DNA of 28,042 bases from NCBI GenBank assembly GCA_900553865.1, contig USFC01000009.1:1-28042 (forward strand), given 5' to 3'. The notes beneath the pieces are model-generated. The model did not search any database, was not told where the DNA came from, and was given only the letters and a program-made list of their open reading frames with translations. Position numbers and translations under genes: made by a program. This document shows positions 8,251 through 16,216 of this stretch, piece after piece (the stretch's first letter is position 1; the number at the start of each line of letters is the position of its first letter). Source of the stretch: an uncultured Clostridium sp. Lineage in GTDB: Bacteria > Bacillota > Clostridia > TANB77 > CAG-508.

Positions 8251-9357
8251 TTATTCTACAAATATTGTTTTTTGTCTTCTTCCACTAATATTTAATAATA
8301 GTGCTACTAATATTAAATTTGTTAAAAGTGAGCTTCCTCCATAACTTACAAAAGGAAGTGGTACTCCAGTAATTGGTAATAGTCCTATTGTCATCCCTAT
8401 GTTTTCTACCATATGAAATAAAAATATTCCTGCTATTCCCATTGCAATATATGAACCTAAGTCATCTTTGGCTGTTTTAGCCACGTAAATGGCTTTTGTA
8501 ATTAGCACTATATAACATATTACAATTCCTGCAGTTACTACAAATCCCATTTCTTCGCCTATAACTGCAAATACAAAGTCTGTGGTTTTTGGGTATAAAA
8601 ATCCTAATTGAGTTTGATTTCCTTTTAACAATCCCATTCCAAATAATTGTCCTGACCCTATTGCAAGTTTAGATTGTATTATGTTGTAACCTGCCCCTCT
8701 TGGGTCTAGGTTCGGATTTAAAAATACATCTATTCTTGTTTTTGCGTGTTCTGGCAATACGAAAACGTATAATAATGGAACGGCAACTAATACAACCATT
8801 ATGCTTGTAAATATATATCTTTTTTTAATTCCTGCTGAAAATAGTATAAGCACTGTTGCTACTAAAAATGCTAACGCTGTTCCATAGTCTGGTTGTTTTA
8901 TTATTAAAAGTACTGGCACAGCAACTACTAATAAGGCTAGTGCTAACTTTGTTGGCCTACTTATTTCATCTTTTCCTCTTTCCTGAATTTTAGTAATAAC
9001 ATATGCAAAGGTTAATATTACAAATATTTTTGCAAATTCTGAAGGTTGGAATGAAAATGCTCCTATTTCAAACCAACTTGTAGCTCCATTTACAGCAGTA
9101 GTAAATAAAACAGCTACCAAGAGTATTAGAAAAATACCATAAAAAATTGGTGATATTTTTGCAATCACCTCATAGTCTATACAAATAACAAGTATCATAA
9201 TTGGTATGCTTACTATTAACCATATTATTTGTTTTTTTAGCTCATCTCCATTTGACTCTTGTGTAGCAGTATATAGGGCAACCATTCCAATTGCTATTAA
9301 TATAATAGTACATATTAGAATACCCCATTCCATATTTCTTAAGAATCTTCTTCTCAT
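8251..9357 (-). CDS. rodA: Rod shape-determining protein RodA (SEDS peptidoglycan polymerase)
   Basis: Multi-pass membrane glycosyltransferase of the SEDS family that polymerises lipid II during cell elongation, working with a class B penicillin-binding protein. It has about ten hydrophobic segments and 368 residues. Recognisable SEDS blocks are FSFQPSEFAKI, IKQPDYGTAL, RGAGYNIIQSKLAIGSG, TDFVFAVIGEEMGF and LLPITGVPLPFVSYGGSS. RodA rather than FtsW is favoured by the Min context and by the PDYGTAL and GAGYN pattern. AGAGG precedes the ATG. It starts 11 bases after minE and is clearly in the same operon. The PBP2 and mreBCD genes that often stand upstream of min genes in clostridia are not in the window. 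Confidence 0.93.
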   Translation of the reverse strand: MRRRFLRNMEWGILICTIILIAIGMVALYTATQESNGDELKKQIIWLIVSIPIMILVICIDYEVIAKISPIFYGIFLILLVAVLFTTAVNGATSWFEIGAFSFQPSEFAKIFVILTFAYVITKIQERGKDEISRPTKLALALLVVAVPVLLIIKQPDYGTALAFLVATVLILFSAGIKKRYIFTSIMVVLVAVPLLYVFVLPEHAKTRIDVFLNPNLDPRGAGYNIIQSKLAIGSGQLFGMGLLKGNQTQLGFLYPKTTDFVFAVIGEEMGFVVTAGIVICYIVLITKAIYVAKTAKDDLGSYIAMGIAGIFLFHMVENIGMTIGLLPITGVPLPFVSYGGSSLLTNLILVALLLNISGRRQKTIFVE

Positions 9358-9368
9358 CTATAAAACCT

Positions 9369-9986
9369 CTATTGTTTTTTATTTTTTTTTCTGTTTTTGT
9401 TTCCTGCTACTTTTCCCTCTTGTTTTTGTGTAGCTCCTTGTGTTTTAGTTTTTGGTTCGTCTTTTTTTACTTCTTCATTGCTTTCTGCCTTTTTAGTTTT
9501 ATTTTCTTCTTTATTTTCTTCGGCATCTTTGTTTTCTGCTGATTTTTGTTCTTTTTGCTCTACTTTTTCTACTTCTACACCTTCGTTAGCATTTTCTTCT
9601 TGTACTTCTTTAACTTCTTGCTCTTTTCCCTCTTTTACATCTGCTTGCTTGCTCACATCTTTTTCTAATTTTCTTTCTATATTAATTTGCTTAGTATCAT
9701 CTTTTACATTAAGAATTGGAATATTCGCATATAGCATAGGAGCTCCTGTAGTTCCATCGCTGTTTACTTTATTTGTAAGTTTTACATCTATAGAATTTTC
9801 ATCTACATTTATATACTTTTTAATTACTTCTATAATTTCTTGTTTCATAAGCTCCATAAAATCTGCAGATACATTTGCTCTATCTTGCATTAGCACTAGA
9901 TGAAGCCTTTCTTTTGCAGTATCTTTTGAGTCCTTTTTTTCATCTTTTGAAAACTTTTTAAAAAATTTTATAATATTGTCGAACAT
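9369..9986 (-). CDS. minE: Cell division topological specificity factor MinE with a long charged C-terminal tail
   Basis: MinE stimulates the MinD ATPase and drives its release from the membrane, restricting septum inhibition to the poles. The N-terminus MFDNIIKFFKKF is an amphipathic membrane-targeting segment. The conserved anti-MinCD and dimerisation parts follow, with RLHLVLMQDR (27-36), SADFMELMKQEIIEVIKKYI and VKLTNK, up to about residue 94. MinE is usually 85-90 residues. This protein continues to 205 with a Lys/Glu/Gln-rich low-complexity tail (about 105-205), likely disordered. The tail stays in one open frame up to the rodA ribosome binding site, so it is not an obvious readthrough artefact. 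GGAGG precedes the ATG, and the gene starts 27 bases after minD. Confidence 0.92.
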   Translation of the reverse strand: MFDNIIKFFKKFSKDEKKDSKDTAKERLHLVLMQDRANVSADFMELMKQEIIEVIKKYINVDENSIDVKLTNKVNSDGTTGAPMLYANIPILNVKDDTKQINIERKLEKDVSKQADVKEGKEQEVKEVQEENANEGVEVEKVEQKEQKSAENKDAEENKEENKTKKAESNEEVKKDEPKTKTQGATQKQEGKVAGNKNRKKNKKQ

Positions 9987-10013
9987 CCTATTTCCTCCGT
10001 TATTTAAATTTGT

Positions 10014-10808
10014 CTATTTTTTTGAGAAAATACTTTTTAACTTAGCAAAAAATCCTTTCTCTCTTCCAGGAATTGACACCTCTATATTCTCTCCTAATAT
10101 CCTTCTTGCTATTTCTGTATATGCTTTCCCTGAAGGAGCTTTGTGGTTTGATACAACTGGCTCTCCCTTGTTGGTTTGTGTAATAATATATTCATCATCT
10201 GGAACAACACCAATTAAATCTATAGATAATAAATCTACTATATCTTCTACATCCATCATTTCACCTTTTTTTACCATGTTTGGACGTAAACGGTTAATTA
10301 CTAATTCTGGATTTTTTATTTCAGATGATTCTAATAGCCCTATAATTCTGTCTGCATCACGAATAGCAGATATTTCGGCTGTTGTAACAACAACTGCTCT
10401 ATCTGCACCAGCTATTGCATTTTTAAAACCTTGCTCAATACCTGCTGGACAGTCTATTAATATGTAGTCAAATTCTTGTTTTAATTTGTTTGTTAATTCT
10501 TTCATTTGTTCTTCATTTACTGCACTTTTATCTCTTGTTTGCGCTGCTGGAAGTAAGAATAATTCATTAAAACGCTTGTCTTTAATTAGTGCTTGTCTTA
10601 ATTTGCATTTTTCTTCTACCACGTCAACGATATCATATACTATTCTGTTTTCTAATCCCATTACAACATCTAAATTACGAAGTCCAATATCAGTATCTAC
10701 CAATACTACTTTTTTACCTTTTAAAGCCAATGCTGAACCCAAATTTGCTGTAGTGGTTGTTTTGCCAACGCCACCTTTTCCAGATGTAATAACGATAACT
10801 TCTCCCAT
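10014..10808 (-). CDS. minD: Septum site-determining ATPase MinD
   Basis: ParA-type ATPase that binds the membrane as an ATP dimer and recruits the division inhibitor. The deviant Walker A GKGGVGKTT has signature K11 and K16. VVLVDTDIGLRNLD and FDYILIDCPAGIEQGF are the switch and Walker B regions. The C-terminal amphipathic helix KGFFAKLKSIFSKK is the membrane-targeting sequence. Length is 264 residues. An upstream ATG at 10826 is in frame, but it overlaps the AAGGAGG that serves the ATG at 10808, so 10808 is the start. It is first in the minD-minE-rodA(-dusB) operon, driven by the promoter 10869-10897. minC, normally next to minD, is not present in the window. Confidence 0.97.
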   Translation of the reverse strand: MGEVIVITSGKGGVGKTTTTANLGSALALKGKKVVLVDTDIGLRNLDVVMGLENRIVYDIVDVVEEKCKLRQALIKDKRFNELFLLPAAQTRDKSAVNEEQMKELTNKLKQEFDYILIDCPAGIEQGFKNAIAGADRAVVVTTAEISAIRDADRIIGLLESSEIKNPELVINRLRPNMVKKGEMMDVEDIVDLLSIDLIGVVPDDEYIITQTNKGEPVVSNHKAPSGKAYTEIARRILGENIEVSIPGREKGFFAKLKSIFSKK

Positions 10809-10868
10809 AATTTCCTCCTTGAACATTTATGTTCTTTTTTTAAAAAAGTGCATATTTTTAATATCTAT

Positions 10869-10897
10869 ATCATATACTGAAAAAGCCAAAAAGTCAA
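10869..10897 (-). promoter_or_regulatory. Promoter of the minD-minE-rodA operon
   Basis: On the minus strand, TTGACT (10892-10897) and TATGAT (10869-10874) are 17 nt apart, about 60 bases upstream of the minD start. Confidence 0.75.
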
Positions 10898-10910
10898 TGA
10901 ATTGACTGTA

Positions 10911-10957
10911 AAAAAACAAAAAAATGGAATATTCTTCCTATCCCATTTTTTGTTTTG
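10911..10957 (-). terminator. Terminator after the symporter gene
   Basis: An A-tract plus ATGG (about 10912-10926) pairs with CCAT followed by a T-tract (about 10943-10956). On the minus strand this gives a hairpin and T-run downstream of the stop at 11020. It separates the symporter from the minD promoter. Confidence 0.65.
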
Positions 10958-11019
10958 TTCTCTATTTTTAACTTACTACCACAAATATCCATTTGTAGCA
11001 TTTTCTACAAAAACATTTT

Positions 11020-12312
11020 TTAAACTTTAATTGTTTCTTTCATTATTTTTTCATCTTTTAAATCTTTTTCTTTATTCATCCAGTCTTTTCCGTCTACTAT
11101 TCTTGCCACTAGCATTGATGATGCTGTATCTCCTACAACATTAAGCATTGTTGCTGGTGCATCTATAATTGTTGCTATTATTGTAAGTATTGGAAGTGCT
11201 GCTACAGGATAGCCCATCATTGATATTATAAGCATTTCTGAAATTGTTCCTCCACCTATTGGCACTGCTGTTACCAAAAGTGTGGCTAATAGCGCAATTC
11301 CTAAAACTCCAAAAATTTCTCCTGCTGTGGCTACACTTGTTCCAAATAGACATACTAAGAACATTATTTTAAATACTGAGCCTATTATTGAGCCATCTTT
11401 GTGAAAGCTTGTTCCAAGTGGTATTGTTGTTTCTGCAATGTCTGCTGGAACCCCTATTTTTTTAGCTCCTTCTATATTAACAGGTATGCAGGCTGCACTT
11501 GAACACGTTGCAAGTGATGTTAATGTTGAAGGAATTATATTTTTCCAATATGATTTTACTCCTTTTGCTCCACCTGCCACAAACGCATATATTGTGTACA
11601 TTATTATATAAAATAATACTGCTACTATTGAATATACTACAAAGGTTTTCAAATATCCTACGGCAATTGATGAACCTAAGCTTCCTATTACTGTTGCAAA
11701 ATAACAGCCAAGTCCAACTGGTGCATAGTACATTATTATTTTTATTATGTTGTTTACTATTTCATTTGCAGAATTTAAGAAGTTTAAAACTGGCTCTGCT
11801 TTTTCTTTTGACATATTCATTGCTATACCAAATATTACTGAAAATACTAGCAATGCAATTATATTGTTCCTAGAAAGTAATTTAGAAAAATCGTTTACTG
11901 TTAAAAGGTCTACTGTTCTTTCCGCAATTGTCAATTCTTCTGTTTCTTCTACTTGTTCTTCATCTTTAAAAGTTTCCATTATTTTGCTTGAATCTTCAGG
12001 ATTTACAAGTTTTACAAAATATGTGCTTGCAAAGCCTACTAATGCCGCTATTATAGATGTAAGTACAAACATTGCAATTATGCTTCCTATAATTTTACCT
12101 AAACGCTTAGGTTGTTTCATTTTTGCTACTGATGTAGTTATTGTTAAAAATATTAGTGGAACAATTATGACTAATAAAAGATTTAAAAAGATGTCGCCAA
12201 ATGGCTTAAGTACTGTTGCTTTTTCTTTGAAAATTAGCCCTACGGCTGCACCAACAATAAGCGCAACAAGAAGAATTATTGTTGATTTGTAATTTGATAA
12301 AAATTTTTTCAT
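11020..12312 (-). CDS. Dicarboxylate/amino acid:cation symporter (DAACS, SLC1-type)
   Basis: Secondary transporter of the GltPh/GltT/SstT family, 430 residues with about eight membrane helices and two re-entrant hairpins. The HP1 serine-rich tip is TCSSAACIP (269-277), the TM7 NMDGT-like motif reads HKDGS (304-308), the HP2 tip is PIGGGTISE (351-359), and TM8 reads IIDAPATMLNVVGD (382-395). Aligned by eye to GltPh, D394, T398, N401 and D405 are kept (D384, T388, N391, D395). The arginine that binds the acidic side chain of glutamate or aspartate (R397) is Ala387. This argues for a neutral substrate such as serine, threonine or cystine rather than glutamate. AAGGGG precedes the ATG. It is a single gene with its own promoter and terminator. 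Confidence 0.9.
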   Translation of the reverse strand: MKKFLSNYKSTIILLVALIVGAAVGLIFKEKATVLKPFGDIFLNLLLVIIVPLIFLTITTSVAKMKQPKRLGKIIGSIIAMFVLTSIIAALVGFASTYFVKLVNPEDSSKIMETFKDEEQVEETEELTIAERTVDLLTVNDFSKLLSRNNIIALLVFSVIFGIAMNMSKEKAEPVLNFLNSANEIVNNIIKIIMYYAPVGLGCYFATVIGSLGSSIAVGYLKTFVVYSIVAVLFYIIMYTIYAFVAGGAKGVKSYWKNIIPSTLTSLATCSSAACIPVNIEGAKKIGVPADIAETTIPLGTSFHKDGSIIGSVFKIMFLVCLFGTSVATAGEIFGVLGIALLATLLVTAVPIGGGTISEMLIISMMGYPVAALPILTIIATIIDAPATMLNVVGDTASSMLVARIVDGKDWMNKEKDLKDEKIMKETIKV

Positions 12313-12376
12313 AATACTACCCCTTTTTTATTGGTGGTAACTAAAATTATAATTATAACTTTAGAATTCTTCTGGT

Positions 12377-12405
12377 ATTATACATTATATGCTTACAAAT
12401 TACAA
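12377..12405 (-). promoter_or_regulatory. Promoter of the symporter gene
   Basis: On the minus strand, TTGTAA (12400-12405) and TATAAT (12377-12382) are 17 nt apart, about 65 bases upstream of the start codon. Confidence 0.65.
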
Positions 12406-12467
12406 TAATTCTTCTTATTTTTATGCAAATTAATTTTTTAAGTGATTTTCGCTAAGTAAAATTGTTT

Positions 12468-13427
12468 TTATTCATTAATTATTTTTTCAATTGAGTCTGC
12501 TCTCATTTGTTTTATTATTTTGCAGCTATTATCTAACTTTTCTTGCTCTTCTTTATTTAAATCTAGTTCTAAAAGTTCTCGTACTCCATTTTCGTTTATT
12601 ATTGCTGGAACTCCTATATATATGTCATCTTGTCCATATTTTCCATCTTCTAGATATGTTGATACTGTAAGCACTGCATTTTCATTATCTAATACAGCTC
12701 TTACTAATCTATTTAAAGACATTCCTATTCCATAGTAAGTTGCTTTTTTCTTTTCTATTATTTCATATGCAGCATTTATTACGTTTTGGTGTATTTTGTT
12801 TAAATCTTCCATTGGATGATTTCCGTCTTTCATTATATCCATTATACTTTTACAGCCTACATATGCATGTTTCCATAGAACAAATGATGAATCTCCATGT
12901 TCTCCCATTATATATGCATGCACATTTTTGCTAGATACTTGTAAATAATCTGCTACCATATAACGAAGTCTTGCTGTATCTAATACTGTTCCTGAACCTA
13001 TTACTTTATTTTTTGGTAATCCTGAAACTTTATATACCACATATGCCATTAAATCTACTGGATTGCTGGCTACTATAATAATTCCATTAAATCCACTTGC
13101 CATTATATTTTGTGTAATTTGCTTTACAATTTTTGTATTTACCTCTGCTAATTCTAGTCTTGTTTGTCCTCCTTGTTTTTGAGCCACACCTGCTGTAATT
13201 ACTACTATTTCAGCATCTTTACATTCATCATAATCTCCTGCTTTTATAACCATTTTTTGTGGAGCAAATGGAAGTCCATGTGATAAGTCCATTTCTTCCC
13301 CTATTGTTTTTTCTTTGTCAATATCTATTAGTACAAGCTCTTCTATTCCTCCTCTGTTTAGCATGGAATATGCCATACTCATTCCTACAAAACCTGTACC
13401 TACTAAAACTACTTTTCCTTTTTGCAT
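12468..13427 (-). CDS. ldh: L-lactate dehydrogenase
   Basis: Reduces pyruvate to L-lactate with NADH, regenerating NAD in fermentation. The Rossmann motif is GTGFVG (10-15) and D35 is the NAD-ribose acidic residue. The substrate loop AGVAQKQGGQTR keeps Gln83 (the lactate-specific Gln, where malate dehydrogenase has Arg) and Arg90. N122 lies in SNP, R153 binds substrate, and H177 in GEHGDS is the catalytic proton donor. Length of 319 residues is normal. GAAGGGAAG lies upstream of the ATG at rather long spacing. The gene has an extended -10 promoter (13466-13471) and appears to be transcribed alone. Confidence 0.96.
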   Translation of the reverse strand: MQKGKVVLVGTGFVGMSMAYSMLNRGGIEELVLIDIDKEKTIGEEMDLSHGLPFAPQKMVIKAGDYDECKDAEIVVITAGVAQKQGGQTRLELAEVNTKIVKQITQNIMASGFNGIIIVASNPVDLMAYVVYKVSGLPKNKVIGSGTVLDTARLRYMVADYLQVSSKNVHAYIMGEHGDSSFVLWKHAYVGCKSIMDIMKDGNHPMEDLNKIHQNVINAAYEIIEKKKATYYGIGMSLNRLVRAVLDNENAVLTVSTYLEDGKYGQDDIYIGVPAIINENGVRELLELDLNKEEQEKLDNSCKIIKQMRADSIEKIINE

Positions 13428-13465
13428 ATTTTTCTACTTCCCTTCTTTGTTATTTTTTCTTTTAT

Positions 13466-13471
13466 ATTATA
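13466..13471 (-). promoter_or_regulatory. Extended -10 promoter of ldh
   Basis: On the minus strand TGGTATAAT gives a TGn-extended -10 box (TATAAT at 13466-13471), about 40 bases before the ldh start. No good -35 box is visible at 17 nt. Confidence 0.5.
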
Positions 13472-13566
13472 CCACTAATTTCAAAAACTACTATAATATT
13501 TTCCAAATTTTTAATTTATGTTTCCTTTTGTAATTCAATTGTAATATAATTTTAATACATCTGTTA

Positions 13567-13595
13567 TTCACTCTTTTAATTATTTACTTTATAAT
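13567..13595 (+). promoter_or_regulatory. Promoter of the HExxH gene
   Basis: TTCACT (13567-13572) and TATAAT (13590-13595) are 17 nt apart, about 30-40 bases upstream of the start codon. Confidence 0.55.
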
Positions 13596-13633
13596 ATCTA
13601 TATAGTAATAATCTGAGGAGAAAATGAAGAATT

Positions 13634-14719
13634 ATGAATATAGAAAACGAGCTAAAAAAAGACGGAATAAAAGTTATAAAACAATTAGATGTACTTAGCA
13701 CTACTTTAGTGGCTAAGTTTGTTGCCGAGAAATTTATTGCCTTTTTCCCATTTTCTCACTTTAATTATGCTGACTTATTTTGCACAATATCCAGCTTAAA
13801 TATGTATATTGCTGATATTCCAGAAGGAATGTCTGAAGCAAATTATTTTTATAAAAATTCTAGTATTTATTTTAAACAAGGACTTTCTATTGAAGAAATG
13901 AAGGAATTAACAATTCATGAATTTATACATCATTTCCAAGAAATTAAAGACGAAAAAGGAAACTTATACCGTCTAGGCTTATGTGATTTTACTGGAATTA
14001 AAATTCATGGAATGGCTTTAAATGAAGCTGCTGTACAGCTTATTGCTTCTAAAATATTAAAAAAAGAGGAGGAAGTTGTTAAATATTATGGAATTGAATT
14101 TTCTACTTCTACACCTTCTTATTACCCTCTTCTTTGCAATTTAATTAGTCAATTGGCTTATGTTGTAGGAGAAGTTGTATTATTTGACAGCACTCTTTAT
14201 AGTAACGATAGATTTAAAAATGCTTTTATTCGTTTAACTTCCGATTCCACTTTTCGCCAAGTAGAAAAGGGATTTGACAAAATTTTAAAGGCTGAAGAAA
14301 AAATTATTATTACTACTTCTCGCCTTCAAAAAGAAGAGTTAAATGAAAAAGAAGTTGCAAAGGCTTCTAGCCAAATTGGAATATGTAAAAAAGTAATTCA
14401 AGATACTTTTATTAAAACACAAAATAGAATTTTCACCTCTTATTTTAATAAAAGTTTGCAGAATTTATATTCTGTGCAAGATATTGAAGATTTTAGAAAA
14501 AAACTTTATTGTTATAAAGATTTGCTAGGAACTACTGATAATTATTCTTATTTCAATGATTATTATATTTATTTAATGTCTAAATTAGATGAAATATATG
14601 AAAATATTACTGGCAGTGTATCTTTAGTGCCTTATAAAAGAAGTGTTGTTCAAATTCTTATTTCTAAACTTAATAAATTGTTTGGAAAAGAACCTGAATT
14701 TCAAAAAATTTCACAATAA
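13634..14719 (+). CDS. Predicted zincin-type metallopeptidase-like protein
   Basis: 361 residues of no named family that I recognise. HEFIH (95-99) matches the zinc-binding HExxH motif, and LNEAAVQ about 30 residues later offers Glu131 as a gluzincin-type third ligand. Together they predict a zinc peptidase fold in the N-terminal half. No signal peptide or clear transmembrane helix is visible, so it is probably cytoplasmic. The C-terminal half (about 200-361) is helical and Lys/Glu-rich. GAGGAG (13615-13620) is 13 bases before this ATG and only 3 bases before another ATG (13624) in a different frame that would give 24 residues, so initiation is unusual here. The gene has its own promoter. A palindromic element overlaps its stop codon. 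Proteolytic activity is inferred only from the motif. Confidence 0.75.
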   Translation: MNIENELKKDGIKVIKQLDVLSTTLVAKFVAEKFIAFFPFSHFNYADLFCTISSLNMYIADIPEGMSEANYFYKNSSIYFKQGLSIEEMKELTIHEFIHHFQEIKDEKGNLYRLGLCDFTGIKIHGMALNEAAVQLIASKILKKEEEVVKYYGIEFSTSTPSYYPLLCNLISQLAYVVGEVVLFDSTLYSNDRFKNAFIRLTSDSTFRQVEKGFDKILKAEEKIIITTSRLQKEELNEKEVAKASSQIGICKKVIQDTFIKTQNRIFTSYFNKSLQNLYSVQDIEDFRKKLYCYKDLLGTTDNYSYFNDYYIYLMSKLDEIYENITGSVSLVPYKRSVVQILISKLNKLFGKEPEFQKISQ

Positions 14720-14752
14720 AGGACATTTGGGGACGGGTCACTTTTGTCCTTT
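14718..14752 (+). repeat. TTGGGGACG palindromic element, copy 5
   Basis: Arms AAAGGACA (14718-14725) and TGTCCTTT (14745-14752) are perfect inverted copies around TTTGGGGACGGGTCACTTT. The left arm overlaps the TAA stop codon (14717-14719) of the HExxH gene. Confidence 0.85.
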
Positions 14753-14766
14753 ACATAAAGTTGCTC

Positions 14767-14797
14767 TAAACTATTGGGGACGGTCCCTTTTAGTTTA
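14767..14797 (+). repeat. TTGGGGACG palindromic element, copy 6
   Basis: Arms TAAACTA (14767-14773) and TAGTTTA (14791-14797) are perfect inverted copies around TTGGGGACGGTCCCTTT. It lies 14 bases after copy 5 in the same orientation, with unrelated arms. Confidence 0.85.
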
Positions 14798-14807
14798 ATG
14801 CAAAAAT

Positions 14808-14846
14808 AAAAACATATGAATTTTCAAACTCATATGTTTTTTTGTT
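14808..14846. terminator. Bidirectional terminator between convergent genes
   Basis: AAAAACATATGA (14808-14819) pairs with TCATATGTTTTT (from 14830), followed by a long T-run on the plus strand, with an A-rich run on the other side. It serves the HExxH gene (+) and the pilin-like gene (-). Confidence 0.8.
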
Positions 14847-14873
14847 TTTTGATCTTTGATTTCTTCTTTCATG

Positions 14874-16163
14874 TTACATATAAAGTGTTGACCTAAAAGA
14901 AAAGATGCGGTCGCCATTCATATTATTTATGTGAGCTCTGAAATCAGTGTGAACACTGTAGTTGTTGTAAATGCCTCCTCTACAAGTACAAGGATAAGTA
15001 ATACCGCTATCAACGTAAGTACAGTATTCTGTAGTCCATTCAAGATTATTTGATGCCATATCATTTATTTTACATTTTTCATCACTGTTAGCTCCTGTAT
15101 TTGCTAATGAAGAATTTATGCTACGCCCATTTTGTTTTGAATAATCTGTATCTCCTGAAAAGTTTTGTATATATACTATTGCTGTATCCCAAGCATAGCT
15201 ATTTATTAAATCTGAATTTACCGTACTATATAAATTTTTGCTTGCTGTTGTTGCATTTATTTGAGTTATATTATTCCATAATTGCCCTTCTTCATTTGCT
15301 GGCACTCCATATGATTCAGTATAACTATCTGAAACTTTTGAATTTGCTTTTCCATCTACTCCGTAACTTGCTTCATAACGTGCTATATAATATCCTCCAT
15401 TTTCTTTTACACTATCTATAAAACCTTTTAAATTTAATGCTGTTGTATTTGTATCATTTAGTCTATTATTAGAATCAACTGTTCCAGCTCTTGATATTGT
15501 CAACTCCTTATATTTATAACTATTATATGTTACTTCAATCTCTTGTGTATAGTTTACTGCATCTTGTTTTAATGTTGGTGTTCCATTTGATGCAAATTCA
15601 TATCTTCCAAGTGTGATATTGACAGTTGTTCCGTCACTATTCTTTATATCATTTCCAACTGGAACCCATACATATTGGTTTCCCATATTGTTTCCAATTC
15701 CTTCAATTACATCATTATCTTCTATTACTATACCTTCTGTTACATTTAGTCCACTGTCTTGAGCTATTTTGAAACCTTGTGGCACTTTGATTAAATTTCC
15801 ATTTGTATCTTTTACTGTTGTTGGCGCCTCAAAATAATTTCCGCCTTTTACACTTTCTATTAGTACTATTCCATTTGCACCATCTTCTATATAATCTTCT
15901 ATTTTATTTAAATCTAATTGCTCATTTATTGCTGCAACTTTATAATCTTCTCTACCTTTTGCAGCCTTTTGCATTATTCCATTGTTTCCTATTACTAAAT
16001 TTATACTTACTCCTGCAAGCAAAATTAAAACAACAATTGTGACCACCAAAGCTACTAAGGTTATAGCTTTCTTACTTTTTATTTGCTCATTAAAACTACT
16101 TGTCTTTACTTCCGTAAGGTTTTCGCGTTTCATTTTTTCTATATTATCTTTTGTTTTTTTCAT
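14874..16163 (-). CDS. Prepilin-like protein with C-terminal FGE/SUMF1-type C-type-lectin-fold domain
   Basis: 429 residues. The N-terminus has a charged leader of about 33 residues, then ITLVALVVTIVVLILLAGV, the hydrophobic helix of class III/pseudopilin-type prepilins in clostridia. The processing site would be after Ala33 where Gly is usual, and the +5 Glu is absent. A linker follows. Residues about 160-429 resemble formylglycine-generating-enzyme-like domains, with YVWVPVG (164-170), GGYYIARYEAS, AWDTAIVYIQNF, INDMASNNLEWTTE and CRGG, ending FRSTLYM. This suggests a surface pilus-like protein with a binding domain rather than an enzyme (inference). AGAGGAG precedes the ATG at 16163. An in-frame TTG at 16181 overlaps that site and is rejected. 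The gene stands alone, with repeats in its leader. Confidence 0.8.
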   Translation of the reverse strand: MKKTKDNIEKMKRENLTEVKTSSFNEQIKSKKAITLVALVVTIVVLILLAGVSINLVIGNNGIMQKAAKGREDYKVAAINEQLDLNKIEDYIEDGANGIVLIESVKGGNYFEAPTTVKDTNGNLIKVPQGFKIAQDSGLNVTEGIVIEDNDVIEGIGNNMGNQYVWVPVGNDIKNSDGTTVNITLGRYEFASNGTPTLKQDAVNYTQEIEVTYNSYKYKELTISRAGTVDSNNRLNDTNTTALNLKGFIDSVKENGGYYIARYEASYGVDGKANSKVSDSYTESYGVPANEEGQLWNNITQINATTASKNLYSTVNSDLINSYAWDTAIVYIQNFSGDTDYSKQNGRSINSSLANTGANSDEKCKINDMASNNLEWTTEYCTYVDSGITYPCTCRGGIYNNYSVHTDFRAHINNMNGDRIFSFRSTLYM

Positions 16164-16216
16164 CAATATATCTCCTCTCAATTTTCTATATCAAATATTT
16201 AAAAATTTCTCTTAAC

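Noticed and set aside
9397..9903. 168-residue plus-strand ORF opposite minE
   Set aside because: It is a Ser/Phe-rich shadow of the Lys/Glu-rich MinE tail, with no ribosome binding site or recognisable motif.
11141..11353. 70-residue minus-strand ORF inside the symporter gene
   Set aside because: It lies in another frame of a well-supported transporter gene. Its Asn/Ser-rich composition and lack of a ribosome binding site mark it as a shadow.
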